A stretch of 64,000 nucleotides of DNA. Source: Thalassospiraceae bacterium LMO-JJ14 (lineage in GTDB: Bacteria; Pseudomonadota; Alphaproteobacteria; Rhodospirillales; Casp-alpha2). The DNA lies in NCBI GenBank assembly GCA_021555105.2, contig CP134604.1, forward strand, positions 2,886,001 through 2,950,000. The letters run 5' to 3'. Position 1 is the first letter of the stretch; the number at the start of each line of letters is the position of its first letter. The notes under the pieces are model-generated. The model was not told the origin of the DNA, did not search any database, and was given only the letters and a program-made list of their open reading frames with translations. Made by a program: the position numbers and the translations under genes. Positions 8,164-17,225 of this stretch are shown here, piece by piece.

Positions 8164-8847
8164 ATGACATTTTCCATCGTCGCCCGATGCCGCAATACCG
8201 GCATGTTCGGCGTTGCCGTCACATCGTCGAGCCCAGCCGTTACGGCACGCTGCGCATTCGCCGAAGCCGGCGTCGGCGCCGTCGCCACGCAGAATATTAC
8301 CGATCCGTCTCTCGGCCCCCGCGGACTCGGACTGCTGCGCGCCGAAGCCGACGCACTGGAAACCATCGAAACGCTATTGAGCAGTTCCCAACACATGGAA
8401 TTTCGCCAGGTCATGGTCATTGATCGTAGCGGCGACACAGCGATCCATTCGGGTACGGAAATTCTCGGCGCATGGGGCGAAGCGGCGACAAAAAATGCCG
8501 CCGCGGCGGGCAACCTTCTCGGCGACAAGTCCGTGCCGCGATCCATGATCCTTGCCTTCGAGGAATCGGAAAACAGCGCGATGCATCTTGCCGACAGGCT
8601 GATCGATGCCCTGAAATCGGGTCTTGCGGCAGGTGGCGAAGCGGGGCCGGTGCATTCCGCCGGCATCAAGGTCGTCGACCGTGTCTCGTGGCCGATCGTC
8701 GATCTCCGTATTGACTGGACGGATGGCTGCCCGATCAACGAGCTGGAAGCGCTGTGGCAGCGTTACAAGCCGCAGATGGATGATTACGTGACCCGTGCCC
8801 TCGACCCGTCCGCGGCGCCGAGTTACGGCGTACCGGGCGACGCGTAG
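8164..8847 (+). CDS. DUF1028 family (Ntn-hydrolase-like) protein
   Basis: 227 residues starting MTFSIVARC, followed by GMFGVAVTSSSPAVTARCAFA and ATQNITDP, the N-terminal signature of DUF1028. The start at 8164 follows AACGGGAGGCGGCAT; the upstream extension in frame has no such signal. The fold is thought to be related to Ntn hydrolases, but no reaction is established. The remnant gamma-glutamyltransferase, another Ntn hydrolase, is just upstream on the other strand, which may be chance. No operon partner. Confidence 0.85.
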   Translation: MTFSIVARCRNTGMFGVAVTSSSPAVTARCAFAEAGVGAVATQNITDPSLGPRGLGLLRAEADALETIETLLSSSQHMEFRQVMVIDRSGDTAIHSGTEILGAWGEAATKNAAAAGNLLGDKSVPRSMILAFEESENSAMHLADRLIDALKSGLAAGGEAGPVHSAGIKVVDRVSWPIVDLRIDWTDGCPINELEALWQRYKPQMDDYVTRALDPSAAPSYGVPGDA

Positions 8848-8860
8848 GCTTTTTCCTTCC

Positions 8861-8946
8861 GTCACCCTGAACTCGATTCAGGGTCCATGCATACCAACCG
8901 AAATCACGCCGGAAATTATGGATCCTGAATCAAGTTCAGGATGTCT
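8861..8946. repeat. Inverted pair of REP-like palindromes
   Basis: Two related palindromes face each other: one around CCCTGAACTCGATTCAGGG at 8865-8883 and one around TCCTGAATCAAGTTCAGGA at 8923-8941. Each is itself dyad-symmetric (CCTGAA/TTCAGG), and the outer GTCACC/GGTCCAT flanks are inverted. This is the layout of a mosaic extragenic palindromic element between two convergent genes. Confidence 0.7.
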
Positions 8947-8963
8947 GCGGAAATTCTCCGGTA

Positions 8964-10601
8964 TCAGTCCTTTAGAATAATCGGCTCCGGTGGCGCGATA
9001 CCGCGGATCATGTCGGCGGCTTTTTCGGCAATCATGATGGTCGGCGCATTCAGATTGGCCGACGGCATCATCGGCATCACCGAAGCATCGACGACGCGCA
9101 GCCCTTCCAGCCCGTGAACCCGAAGCCGGTCATCGACGACCGCCGTCGGGTCGGTATCGGGCGCCATGCGGCAGGTCCCCATCGGATGGAACGTCGTCGT
9201 GCCGCGTTCCTTGGCAACCTGCAGCAGTTCGTCATCCGACTGCACGTCCGCACCGGGATAGATCCAGTGATCGAAATAGCGTTGCATGGGTTCGGTCGTC
9301 AGCATCCTGCGTGCCAGCTTCATCGCCGCCAGCAGGACCCGGCGGTCTGTTTCGTGTTCCAGATAACGCGGTTGAATAACCGGTTTTTCGAACGGGTCGG
9401 ATGACTTCGCGCGCACGTATCCGCTGCTTTCCGGACGCTGCTGCCAGGATGCAATGGTCATACCCGGGAAGTCGTCGAGTTCGGACTGCACCCCTTCCTT
9501 GTAGCTGGCGGGCGTGAAGGTGAACTGCACGTCGTTATAGTCGATATCCGGATGCGAGCGCCAGAAGCAATAGACCAGGGTCGGGCTCAGCGACAGGATG
9601 CCCTTACGCGACATGCCCCAGCGCGCGATCTCGCTGAGCAGACGCAATCCCTTGGTCCGTTCGTTGAGGCTCTGGACATTCTTGACCCGCGCCGTGAAGC
9701 GGGGTGCGTAATGATCGCGGAGGTTTTCACCAACCCCCGGCAGGGCGTGCATGACCTCGATGCCGAGCGATTTCAGGAAATCGGGCGCACCGATCCCGGA
9801 AACCTGCAGTAGTTGCGGCGAATTGATGGACCCGCCGGACAGAATTACTTCCTTTCGCGCAATGACCTGCATCGGTTTGCCGTTGCGACCGCCCTTGTTA
9901 TAGGCGACCCCGGTCGCGCGCTTGCCGTCGAGAATGACACGGGTGGCATGCGCATTTGTAATGACACGGACATTGCCGCGCTTCACCGCCGGGCGCAGGA
10001 AAGCCCGCGCCGTCGACATCCGCCGGCCGCCTGCGATGGTCCTTTGCGAGTACGTCGCACCTTCCTGCTTGGCGCCGTTGTAGTCGTCCGCCTTGGGAAT
10101 GCCGATGGTCTGCACGCCTTCGATAAAGGCATCCGTCAGCGGGTGCGACCAGTCGATATCAGTGACCGTCAACGGCCCGCCCCGGCCACGAAAAGTGTCA
10201 TCGCCCGCACCGACCCGGTTTTCGGAACGCTTGAAGTACGGCAACACGTCGGCATAGCCCCAGCCCCGGTTGCCGCGTTGCGCCCAGCCGTCGTAATCCA
10301 TGCGGTTGCCGCGCGTATAGATATGCCCGTTGATCGAGCTTGAGCCGCCCAGCGTCTTGCCGCGCGGCTGCTGTATGGCGCGCCCGGCGGTCCATTCCGT
10401 CGGTTCGGTTTCATACAGCCAGTTAATGCGCGGGTTCTTGATGGTATAGATAAACCCGGCCGGAATATGGATGAAGGGATCCCAGTCCGACGGCCCGGCT
10501 TCGAGCACGCAGATGCTGACGTTCGAGTCTTCGCCGAGCCTGTTGGCGAGAACGCTGCCCGCCGAACCCGCACCGACGATCACATAATCAAAAGTTTCCA
10601 T
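8964..10601 (-). CDS. GMC family FAD-dependent oxidoreductase (choline dehydrogenase-like)
   Basis: 545 residues with the GMC hallmarks: FAD-binding VGAGSAGSVLANRL near the N-terminus, the PRGKTLGGSSSINGHIYTRG signature (residues about 79-98), and a C-terminal FHPMGTCRM stretch with the probable catalytic His near 472 and Asn near 516-518 in SANLNAPTI. It would oxidise an alcohol to the aldehyde in the cytoplasm. The family includes choline, glucose and long-chain alcohol dehydrogenases, and no betaine aldehyde dehydrogenase or choline transporter is nearby, so the substrate stays open. No clear ribosome site; the ATG at 10601 is the only good start. Confidence 0.9.
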   Translation of the reverse strand: METFDYVIVGAGSAGSVLANRLGEDSNVSICVLEAGPSDWDPFIHIPAGFIYTIKNPRINWLYETEPTEWTAGRAIQQPRGKTLGGSSSINGHIYTRGNRMDYDGWAQRGNRGWGYADVLPYFKRSENRVGAGDDTFRGRGGPLTVTDIDWSHPLTDAFIEGVQTIGIPKADDYNGAKQEGATYSQRTIAGGRRMSTARAFLRPAVKRGNVRVITNAHATRVILDGKRATGVAYNKGGRNGKPMQVIARKEVILSGGSINSPQLLQVSGIGAPDFLKSLGIEVMHALPGVGENLRDHYAPRFTARVKNVQSLNERTKGLRLLSEIARWGMSRKGILSLSPTLVYCFWRSHPDIDYNDVQFTFTPASYKEGVQSELDDFPGMTIASWQQRPESSGYVRAKSSDPFEKPVIQPRYLEHETDRRVLLAAMKLARRMLTTEPMQRYFDHWIYPGADVQSDDELLQVAKERGTTTFHPMGTCRMAPDTDPTAVVDDRLRVHGLEGLRVVDASVMPMMPSANLNAPTIMIAEKAADMIRGIAPPEPIILKD

Positions 10602-10676
10602 CCCGCACCCATTTCAATACCGGTTTATCCCGGCATTATGAAAATACTAGGCACCGGACCGGAGCTTGAAAAGCGT

Positions 10677-11354
10677 CTACAGGTGTGACGGCAAACCGCC
10701 GGGATCGAGCATAGGATAGTCGAAGGCGGCAAAATCCTCTGCATACAGATCGTTGACCAGTTGAACCGTCGCACGGTTGTATCGGGACAAGTATTTCGGC
10801 TGCTCTGGCGTACCTGCGGCGGGCTCACGCATATTGAACTTCTCCACCGTGCCGATTTCGATCCCGAGTTTATCCGCAAGCGCATGCAGGTCGCGCTCCA
10901 GATGCTCGGTGCGGCCGATCCAGTCGAGCGCGAAGGCCCCGTTCAGGTGCGAGAACGCGACCATCGGACAAAAGCAGACCCAGTCCCAGGCATGGACGAT
11001 ATCGGCCTTGGCGACGTATTCGTGCATGTAGAGGTTAAAGTCATCGCCGATCGCATCGAAGATCGGCTTCTTGGCGGCAATCCACGATGTCCATGTCTTC
11101 GACGCCAGCATGTCCTGGCGGAAACCGGAATACAGCCGGTCATAGGGATTGCGCACAAAGGTGAACTTGAAATATCGCTCGAAACGGTTTTCGCAATCGT
11201 ATTGCCCGAGGAATTTTTCGATCGTCACATGCTGTTCGAAATCCGTCACCGGATAGCCAATGTCCGTATACGGCGCCATCGCGTGCCGCACCGATGCCGA
11301 ACCGCATTTGGGGATGACGAAATACAGGTAACGATAGCAGTCCGAAATCACCAT
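10677..11354 (-). CDS. Sulfotransferase family 2 protein
   Basis: The 225-residue protein has the two PAPS-binding elements of carbohydrate-type sulfotransferases: the 5'-phosphosulfate loop IPKCGSASVRHA (residues about 14-25) and the 3'-phosphate site FVRNPYDRLYSGF (about 66-78). It probably moves sulfate from PAPS to a glycan or another acceptor. It lies 15 bases downstream of an FkbM methyltransferase gene on the same strand, so both may decorate the same surface molecule. No glycan-assembly genes are visible, and the acceptor is unknown. Confidence 0.85.
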   Translation of the reverse strand: MVISDCYRYLYFVIPKCGSASVRHAMAPYTDIGYPVTDFEQHVTIEKFLGQYDCENRFERYFKFTFVRNPYDRLYSGFRQDMLASKTWTSWIAAKKPIFDAIGDDFNLYMHEYVAKADIVHAWDWVCFCPMVAFSHLNGAFALDWIGRTEHLERDLHALADKLGIEIGTVEKFNMREPAAGTPEQPKYLSRYNRATVQLVNDLYAEDFAAFDYPMLDPGGLPSHL

Positions 11355-11369
11355 CCCGTCACCGGCTTG

Positions 11370-12200
11370 TCATGTCGCGGGCGCGGCGCGCTTGTGCATC
11401 GGATGATCCGCGAAGCTTTCAAGTTTATGCAGTCCGGCAGTGTCGAGCGGTTTCGACGCATGGCAGCACAGCAGGCTGAACGAATAGATGTTCGGGAAAA
11501 TGTTTTCCGCCTGCCCGGCCAGATTATCGGGGCGGAACAACGGCACCTGATGCCACCACACGTCATAGCCGAAACCGCGCACCGTTTCGTACAGTTCCTG
11601 CGACAGTGCCGGGCGGTCGTCTTCCAGATAAAGGACCGGCTTGTCCCGTTCGATCAGCCGGCGCGCGCCTTCAATGACCCGTACCTCCATCCCCTCGGCA
11701 TCGCACTTGATCAGGGCGGTTTTCAGCTCTGGTCCAATGATGTCGTCAAGCCGGACAATCGGCGTTTTCCCGAGCGCCATGCCGCCGCCGGCCTCGATAC
11801 GATCCTGATTGACGCCGATGCCGCCGAAGTTAAGCGGCATGGCCGGATCGGCATCCATCATGACGGTATTGCCGGCGACATCGCCGACAGCAGCGTTGAA
11901 GGTGGCGACATTGATGCAGTCGTTATTGATGACGTTCGCGCCCAGCATCTGAAAGCAGATGCGTTGCGGTTCGAAGGCAATGACCCGCCCCGCCGTCACA
12001 TGGCGGGCCAGCGGCACCGTGTGCGCGCCGATGTTGGCGCCGACCTCGACGACATTGGCATTGCGGTCTAGATAGCCGCACAACAGGTCGATTTCGCCAT
12101 ACGACCATTCGCCATAGGTCAGCAGCGATTTGCCGATGTACTGATCGTTCGGGTTTGCCGTCCAGTGAAAACCGGCAATGTCGGCATGAGCAAATTGCAT
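11370..12200 (-). CDS. FkbM family SAM-dependent methyltransferase
   Basis: 276 residues. A SAM-binding Rossmann core is visible: VVEVGANIGAHTVPLA (motif I, residues about 51-66), GRVIAFEPQR (motif II) and a conserved IKCDAEGMEVRVIEGA segment, all typical of FkbM O-methyltransferases. These often methylate sugars in polysaccharides or natural products. It is the first gene of a two-gene unit with the downstream sulfotransferase. The role in surface glycan modification is an inference from that pairing. Confidence 0.85.
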   Translation of the reverse strand: MQFAHADIAGFHWTANPNDQYIGKSLLTYGEWSYGEIDLLCGYLDRNANVVEVGANIGAHTVPLARHVTAGRVIAFEPQRICFQMLGANVINNDCINVATFNAAVGDVAGNTVMMDADPAMPLNFGGIGVNQDRIEAGGGMALGKTPIVRLDDIIGPELKTALIKCDAEGMEVRVIEGARRLIERDKPVLYLEDDRPALSQELYETVRGFGYDVWWHQVPLFRPDNLAGQAENIFPNIYSFSLLCCHASKPLDTAGLHKLESFADHPMHKRAAPAT

Positions 12201-12360
12201 AGCGTTCTCACCCTGCCCGATGGCGGCCGGTCAACACACACGGGACAAGCGTGTCACATGCCGTTCCGGAAGGGCGACCATTTCCTGCGCGGACATGTTC
12301 TTGCACAGGCAAACCTTGGCACCGCCGATCACCCGCAATTAAAGCAGCGTCGCAGTTAAA

Positions 12361-12395
12361 CGAAAAGCCCCGAAACCAACAAGGTTCCGGGGCTT
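12361..12395 (-). terminator. Rho-independent terminator of xsc
   Basis: On the minus strand AAGCCCCGGAACC pairs with GGTTTCGGGGCTT around a short loop, followed by TTTTCGTTT. It lies 28 bases past the xsc stop codon. Confidence 0.88.
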
Positions 12396-12422
12396 GTCTT
12401 AACGCCGGGTACAGGGTCGGCG

Positions 12423-14204
12423 TTAGTTTGCACCCTCTTGCGGGCACATGTCGGCGGGGTCGATGCCGGCGACCTGAACTGGCGCCTTCATGGCATCGCG
12501 GCGGAACGGCTCGCCCAGTTCCTGGTTAAGCACCACTTCGATGAAGGTGGTTTCACCGTTCTTCATCTGCGCATCGACGGCGGCGGCAAGCTGCTCGGTC
12601 AGTTCCGCCATCGTCGTCACCTGGACGCCTTTGACGCCACAGGCCTTGGCGATATCTGCGTACTTCACATCGAGATCAAGCTCGGTGCCGACGAAGTTGT
12701 CCGCATACCACAGTGTGGTGTTGCGTTTTTCCGCACCCCACTGGTAGTTGCGGAAGATTACCATCGTGACCGGCGGCCACGGATCGCGGCCGATCGCCGT
12801 CATCTCGTTCATGGAGATGCCGAATGCGCCGTCACCGGCAAAGCCGATCACCGGCATGTCCGGTTTTGCTATCTTGGCACCGACAATCGACGGCAGACCG
12901 TATCCGCAGGGGCCGAACAGGCCTGGTGCCAGATAGCGGCGACCATGTTCGAAGGTCGGATAAGCGTTACCGATGGCACAGTTGTTACCGATGTCCGACG
13001 AAATGATCACATCCTTCGGCATTGCCGCCTGAATGGCGCGCCACGCCATGCGCGGCGACATCCGTTCGGGCTGGCTGTTACGGGCACGCTCGTTCCAGGT
13101 GGTGCCCGGATCGTCGTCTTCGTGATCCATCGACGACAGTTGCTGCAGCCAGGCCGAACGGGTCTGGTGGATCAGCTTTTCACGGTCTTCGCGGTCGGCA
13201 TTACCGGCATCTGCAGAAAGCTGCGACAGCAGGCTTTCGGCAACCAGCTTGGCATCGCCCTGAATGGCGACGGTAACTTTCTTGGTCAGACCGATGCGAT
13301 CCGCGTTCATATCGACCTGGATCACCTTGGCATCCTTGGGCCAGTAATCGATACCATACCCCGGCAGGGTCGAGAACGGGTTGAGGCGCGTCCCCAGCGC
13401 GAGAACAACATCGGCCTTGGAGATCAGTTCCATCGCTGCCTTCGAGCCGTTGTAGCCGAGCGGCCCGGCGAATAGCGGATGCGAGCCCGGGAAGGCGTCA
13501 TTGTGCTGATAGCCGCAGCAGACCGGCGCGCTCAGTTTTTCGGCCAGCGCCGCGGATGCCGGGATGCCCCCCGACAGCACCACGCCGGCGCCGTTCAGGA
13601 TGACCGGGAACTTGGCTTCCGACAGCAGCTTGGCAGCATCGGCGATGGCGGCGGCGCCACCGGCCGGGCGTTCCAGCTTCACGGTGTCGGGAATTTCGAT
13701 ATCGACGACCTGGGTCCAGAAATCGCGCGGTACGTTGATCTGTGCCGGGCCGCTACCGCGCCAGGCCTGTTCGATGACGCGGTTCAGTACTTCGGCGATC
13801 CGCGTCGGATCGCGCACTTCTTCCTGATAGCAGACCATGTCCTCGAACAGGGCCATCTGCGGGATTTCCTGAAAACCGCCCTGACCGATGGTCTTGTTGG
13901 CAGCCTGCGGCGTCACCAGAAGCAACGGCGTATGGTTCCAGTATGCGGTTTTGACCGGCGTCACGAAGTTGGTAATGCCCGGGCCGTTCTGCGCGATCAT
14001 CATGCTCATCTTGCCGCTGGATCGGGTGAACCCGTCGGCCATCATGCCGGCATTGCACTCATGCGCGCAGTCCCAGAACGTGATCCCGGCCTTCGGGAAA
14101 ATATCGGACACCGGCATCATGGCCGAGCCAATAATCCCGAACGCATGTTCGATACCATGCTTTTGCAGAACTTTTACGAATGCTTCCTCGGTTGTCATTT
14201 TCAT
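12423..14204 (-). CDS. xsc: Sulfoacetaldehyde acetyltransferase
   Basis: Xsc cleaves sulfoacetaldehyde with phosphate into acetyl phosphate and sulfite, using thiamine diphosphate, and is the common end step for taurine, isethionate and other C2 sulfonates. The 593-residue protein has the full three-domain ThDP layout: the N-terminal pyrimidine domain with HECNAGMMADGFTR and NGPGITNFVTPVKTAYWNHTP, the central domain, and the GDGAFGISMNE...N ThDP/Mg site near residue 460. Full-length similarity to Xsc, and not to acetolactate synthase, is clear from these stretches. The ATG has AAGGAG eight bases upstream. No pta or sulfonate transporter adjoins it. The released sulfite could feed AprBA and Sat encoded 40 kb away. 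Confidence 0.93.
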   Translation of the reverse strand: MKMTTEEAFVKVLQKHGIEHAFGIIGSAMMPVSDIFPKAGITFWDCAHECNAGMMADGFTRSSGKMSMMIAQNGPGITNFVTPVKTAYWNHTPLLLVTPQAANKTIGQGGFQEIPQMALFEDMVCYQEEVRDPTRIAEVLNRVIEQAWRGSGPAQINVPRDFWTQVVDIEIPDTVKLERPAGGAAAIADAAKLLSEAKFPVILNGAGVVLSGGIPASAALAEKLSAPVCCGYQHNDAFPGSHPLFAGPLGYNGSKAAMELISKADVVLALGTRLNPFSTLPGYGIDYWPKDAKVIQVDMNADRIGLTKKVTVAIQGDAKLVAESLLSQLSADAGNADREDREKLIHQTRSAWLQQLSSMDHEDDDPGTTWNERARNSQPERMSPRMAWRAIQAAMPKDVIISSDIGNNCAIGNAYPTFEHGRRYLAPGLFGPCGYGLPSIVGAKIAKPDMPVIGFAGDGAFGISMNEMTAIGRDPWPPVTMVIFRNYQWGAEKRNTTLWYADNFVGTELDLDVKYADIAKACGVKGVQVTTMAELTEQLAAAVDAQMKNGETTFIEVVLNQELGEPFRRDAMKAPVQVAGIDPADMCPQEGAN

Positions 14205-14502
14205 AGTTTCGGCTCCTTGCTTGCCAACTTTCCGGCCTTTTCGTCGGCCAGGTTTGAGCGATTATCAAAAAACAATAAAATTCATTAATGAGACGTTATG
14301 TCCTAATTTTTCATATTTATGCATCGCCGTCAAATCTATTTATCAGCCCTGGCGCGGCATGGTCCTTTAGGTAAAAAGCCCTGTATTCCCAGTCCTCCCC
14401 TGTATGGGGTAGTAGTCATTGCAGATATGAGAAAGGGCCAGCACCGTGCGGATCATGGTGCCAGTTCCCTGCCCCGGCATTTCCCGGGAGAGAATACCTG
14501 CC
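14205..14502. promoter_or_regulatory. Upstream region of xsc (no gene seen)
   Basis: This stretch between the xsc start and the terminator of the preceding gene holds no credible coding frame. It has an AT-rich part near 14255-14325 that could contain the xsc promoter, and a small dyad GCACC...GGTGC at 14441-14461. The sulfur-regulon motif seen elsewhere is not clearly present. Confidence 0.4.
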
Positions 14503-14552
14503 TAAAAAACCAAAGGCGGCGTCCGCCGGCTTGCACCGTCAAACGCCGCCTT
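14503..14552 (-). terminator. Rho-independent terminator of the dehydrogenase-like gene
   Basis: On the minus strand AAGGCGGCG pairs with CGCCGCCTT and is followed by TGGTTTTTT. It starts about 30 bases after the stop codon at 14582, so xsc is probably a separate transcription unit. Confidence 0.85.
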
Positions 14553-14581
14553 ATCGGCGGGACAAGTCCGTCAGGGATTGC

Positions 14582-15658
14582 TTAGCCTTTTGCGGCGCGG
14601 TTCGTCTGCAGACGCTTGTTGACCAGTTCGACCGTGTCTTCGACCATTTTCGAGTGCATACCGATCCCGTCCGACAGGGTCTTCACGAGAAGGTCCAGCC
14701 GCTCAATGTTCGGCGCACCGGCAAACAGTGCGCGCGCCGCCGACGACGGTTTCGACAGGCCCTGGGCGGCGTTCGCGTACTTTTCGAACGGTACCATGTC
14801 GGCCGGATCCGCACCCATCGTCTGGCACAGCTGATGCACCCAGTTGTAGACCTCCTTCGAGGCTTCCAGGTTGGAGTGCACGGCTTCCTTGATCGAGCGG
14901 GCCTCGTCCTCCATGACGCAGCGGTAATTGCCGGTCATCAGCATCGCCCATTTCGCCAGCGGCACGAAAACCGACTCATAGACCTTGAGCTTCACCGGCA
15001 GCTCGATCGGCGTGCCGTCACCCGGATCGAAGCGAATGTCCATAATGTCCTGTTCGATCTGGCGCAGCATGTCGGTGTGCGCGTCGGACGCAAAGCGTGC
15101 GACCTTGAAGTTGGTCGGCAGGCTGACCTGCAGAACGTTGACCGGCTCGTCCGGCGGGCGGAAAGCCTGCGGGTCGGGACTGGCCAGCGTCATCAGGTCG
15201 CTGTCGAAGTTTTCCCACACCGTCGGATCGGTATAGCAATGCTTGATGGCATCGGCCTGAATGCCCGGGAGGCGCAACAGGTACGGCAGCGGCGGCATGT
15301 TCATGATCGACATGCACGGCACGCCGGATGTGGCGACCTTGTCGAGAAGCTCGCGCACCCCGGGAGAGCGGTATTGCGGCTCCTGCATCGCCAGCGCGAC
15401 GAGATCGTAATCCTTGGGATCGACGTCGCCGGGGCCGGCGGCATTCAGCTTGCCGGGTGAATTGACGGAATCCACCTGCACAAGTTCATCTCGGCCGCGA
15501 ACAGGTATGCGGACATGAATGCCGTCCTTATTGATCAGGTCGGCCTCTTCCGGCAAGCAGATCAGGGTGGTGTTGTGACCCGCCAACAGAAGTTTTGTCG
15601 CCAGCAATGAGCCGTATGACGCCCCAAGGATCAGGACGTTATATTTTTTACCAGACAT
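14582..15658 (-). CDS. Rossmann-fold dehydrogenase, ketopantoate reductase-like, beside xsc
   Basis: 358 residues beginning MSGKKYNVLILGASYGSLLATKLL, a dinucleotide-binding GxSxxG-type motif, with a ketopantoate/opine dehydrogenase-like two-domain layout (Rossmann to about residue 170, then a helical domain to the end). I chose the ATG at 15658 because GGAGGAAAC precedes it; the longer frame to 15724 has no signal. It ends with its own terminator 80 bases before the next feature, upstream of and parallel to xsc. True PanE proteins are shorter and differ in the second domain, so the substrate is unknown; a role in sulfonate metabolism is inferred only from location. Confidence 0.65.
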   Translation of the reverse strand: MSGKKYNVLILGASYGSLLATKLLLAGHNTTLICLPEEADLINKDGIHVRIPVRGRDELVQVDSVNSPGKLNAAGPGDVDPKDYDLVALAMQEPQYRSPGVRELLDKVATSGVPCMSIMNMPPLPYLLRLPGIQADAIKHCYTDPTVWENFDSDLMTLASPDPQAFRPPDEPVNVLQVSLPTNFKVARFASDAHTDMLRQIEQDIMDIRFDPGDGTPIELPVKLKVYESVFVPLAKWAMLMTGNYRCVMEDEARSIKEAVHSNLEASKEVYNWVHQLCQTMGADPADMVPFEKYANAAQGLSKPSSAARALFAGAPNIERLDLLVKTLSDGIGMHSKMVEDTVELVNKRLQTNRAAKG

Positions 15659-15977
15659 GTTTCCTCCAAAGTTCAGGAAAAACGGCGGCGCTCCTTTTTT
15701 TCGCGAGAAGCGTCTCATCCGCACATAGATTTAATGTTTGAAACCGGTGTTCGGCCAGTCCCCTTTAGTATCTTGATCTTCATTGCAGCACTTGGGCATT
15801 CACGGTGCCAGTACCAATAAAAAATTCAAAATATACAGGGCCACTTTTAGCCCGCCCAGCATCCGGATTCAACCTTTCACGGAGGACGGTGCTGAAATAA
15901 ACTCGCCGCCGCATCAACATCGATCAAAGCACGACCAGGCGGAAGCGATTGCCAGGAAAAACCGCAAAGGTGAAGCC
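15659..15977. promoter_or_regulatory. Divergent intergenic region, no gene seen
   Basis: The 319 bases separate the minus-strand dehydrogenase-like gene from the plus-strand flavoprotein gene and should contain both promoters. An open frame continues upstream of 15978, but without a ribosome site or recognisable protein sequence. No repeat or RNA element was recognised. Confidence 0.4.
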
Positions 15978-17168
15978 GTGACACAAAACCGCCCACTACA
16001 GTTCGACGTCATCGTCATCGGTGCCGGGGCCGCCGGCTTGATGTGCGCATTGACCGCAGGTGCCAGGGGGCGGCGCGTGCTGTTGCTGGATCACGCCGAC
16101 GCGGCGGGCAAGAAAATCCTGATTTCCGGCGGCGGGCGGTGCAACTTCACCAACACTCACTGCCGACCCGATAACTTCATTTCCACAAACCGGCATTTCT
16201 GCAAATCCGCCCTCGCCCGCTACACGCCTGCGGATTTCATACAAATGGTCGAAAAGCACGATATTGCCTGGCACGAAAAGACCCTGGGCCAGTTGTTTTG
16301 CGACGGGCGCGCCGGGGCAGTCGTCGAAATGCTGCTCAGGGAATGCCGCGCCGGGGCGGTCGATATCCGCCTCAACCACAACGTCACCGATGTTACCCGT
16401 GCCGAGCGTTTCAAGGTCGCGACCGACAAGGGGGACTTCGAAGCCGCATCGCTGGTGCTGGCCAGCGGCGGCCTGTCGATCCCGAAAATGGGTGCCAGCG
16501 ATTTCGCGCACCGCACCGCGCGCCGGTTCGGCCTGACGCTGATCCATCCCCGCCCGGCCCTGGTGCCGCTGAAGGTCGGCGCCGACGATCTCGCGTTGAT
16601 GAACCCCTTGAGCGGCGTCGCCACCGAATGCATCGCCCGACACGGCAAGACAAGCTTCCGCGAAGCCATGCTGCTGACGCACCGCGGCCTGTCCGGCCCG
16701 GCAATCCTGCAGATTTCATCATACTGGCGCGAAGGCGATGCGATCTCGCTCAACATCATTCCCGACACCGACGCCGCCGGGTATCTGCTGGCTGCCAAGC
16801 AGTCCGGCGCCAAGGCCAAGCCCGGCAACGTCCTCGGCCGTCTGCTGCCGGCGCGCCTGGCGACGGCGCTGGCCGCCGCCGACCTGCCTGACCGGCCCAT
16901 CGGCGAGATCACCGATCGCGATCTGTCGCAGTTCGGCCACAAACTCAACAACTGGCAGGTCGTGCCGACCGGCAGCGAGGGCTTTGCCAAGGCCGAGGTT
17001 ACGCTCGGCGGCATCGACACCAAGCACCTTTCCTCGCAGACCATGGAAGCCAAGAACGTGCCCGGTCTTTTCATCATCGGCGAGGCGGTCGACGTGACCG
17101 GCTGGCTCGGCGGCTATAATTTCCAGTGGGCCTGGGCCAGCGGCCGCGCTGCGGGCGAAGCGGTGTAG
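15978..17168 (+). CDS. HI0933-like NAD(P)/FAD-dependent oxidoreductase
   Basis: A flavoprotein of about 396 residues, of the HI0933/BaiN (aminoacetone oxidase-like) family. It has the FAD motif VIGAGAAGLMCALTAGARG near the N-terminus, the diagnostic KKILISGGGRCNFTN stretch, ASGGLSIPKMGASDFAH, and a C-terminal FIIGEAVDVTGWLGGYNFQWAWASG. The GTG start at 15978 has AAGGTGAA in front; an in-frame ATG exists at 15783, but the extra 65 residues look non-coding. The reaction is not established for this family. It runs in the same direction as the cupin and egtBD genes, separated by short gaps. Confidence 0.85.
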   Translation: MTQNRPLQFDVIVIGAGAAGLMCALTAGARGRRVLLLDHADAAGKKILISGGGRCNFTNTHCRPDNFISTNRHFCKSALARYTPADFIQMVEKHDIAWHEKTLGQLFCDGRAGAVVEMLLRECRAGAVDIRLNHNVTDVTRAERFKVATDKGDFEAASLVLASGGLSIPKMGASDFAHRTARRFGLTLIHPRPALVPLKVGADDLALMNPLSGVATECIARHGKTSFREAMLLTHRGLSGPAILQISSYWREGDAISLNIIPDTDAAGYLLAAKQSGAKAKPGNVLGRLLPARLATALAAADLPDRPIGEITDRDLSQFGHKLNNWQVVPTGSEGFAKAEVTLGGIDTKHLSSQTMEAKNVPGLFIIGEAVDVTGWLGGYNFQWAWASGRAAGEAV

Positions 17169-17225
17169 GCATTTCACGCCGTATCAAAACCGTTATACTC
17201 GCGACAACATAGACCGGAGGATACC

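Noticed and set aside
14441-14461. The dyad near xsc as a riboswitch
   Set aside because: Only a short hairpin is visible, with no conserved core of any riboswitch I know.
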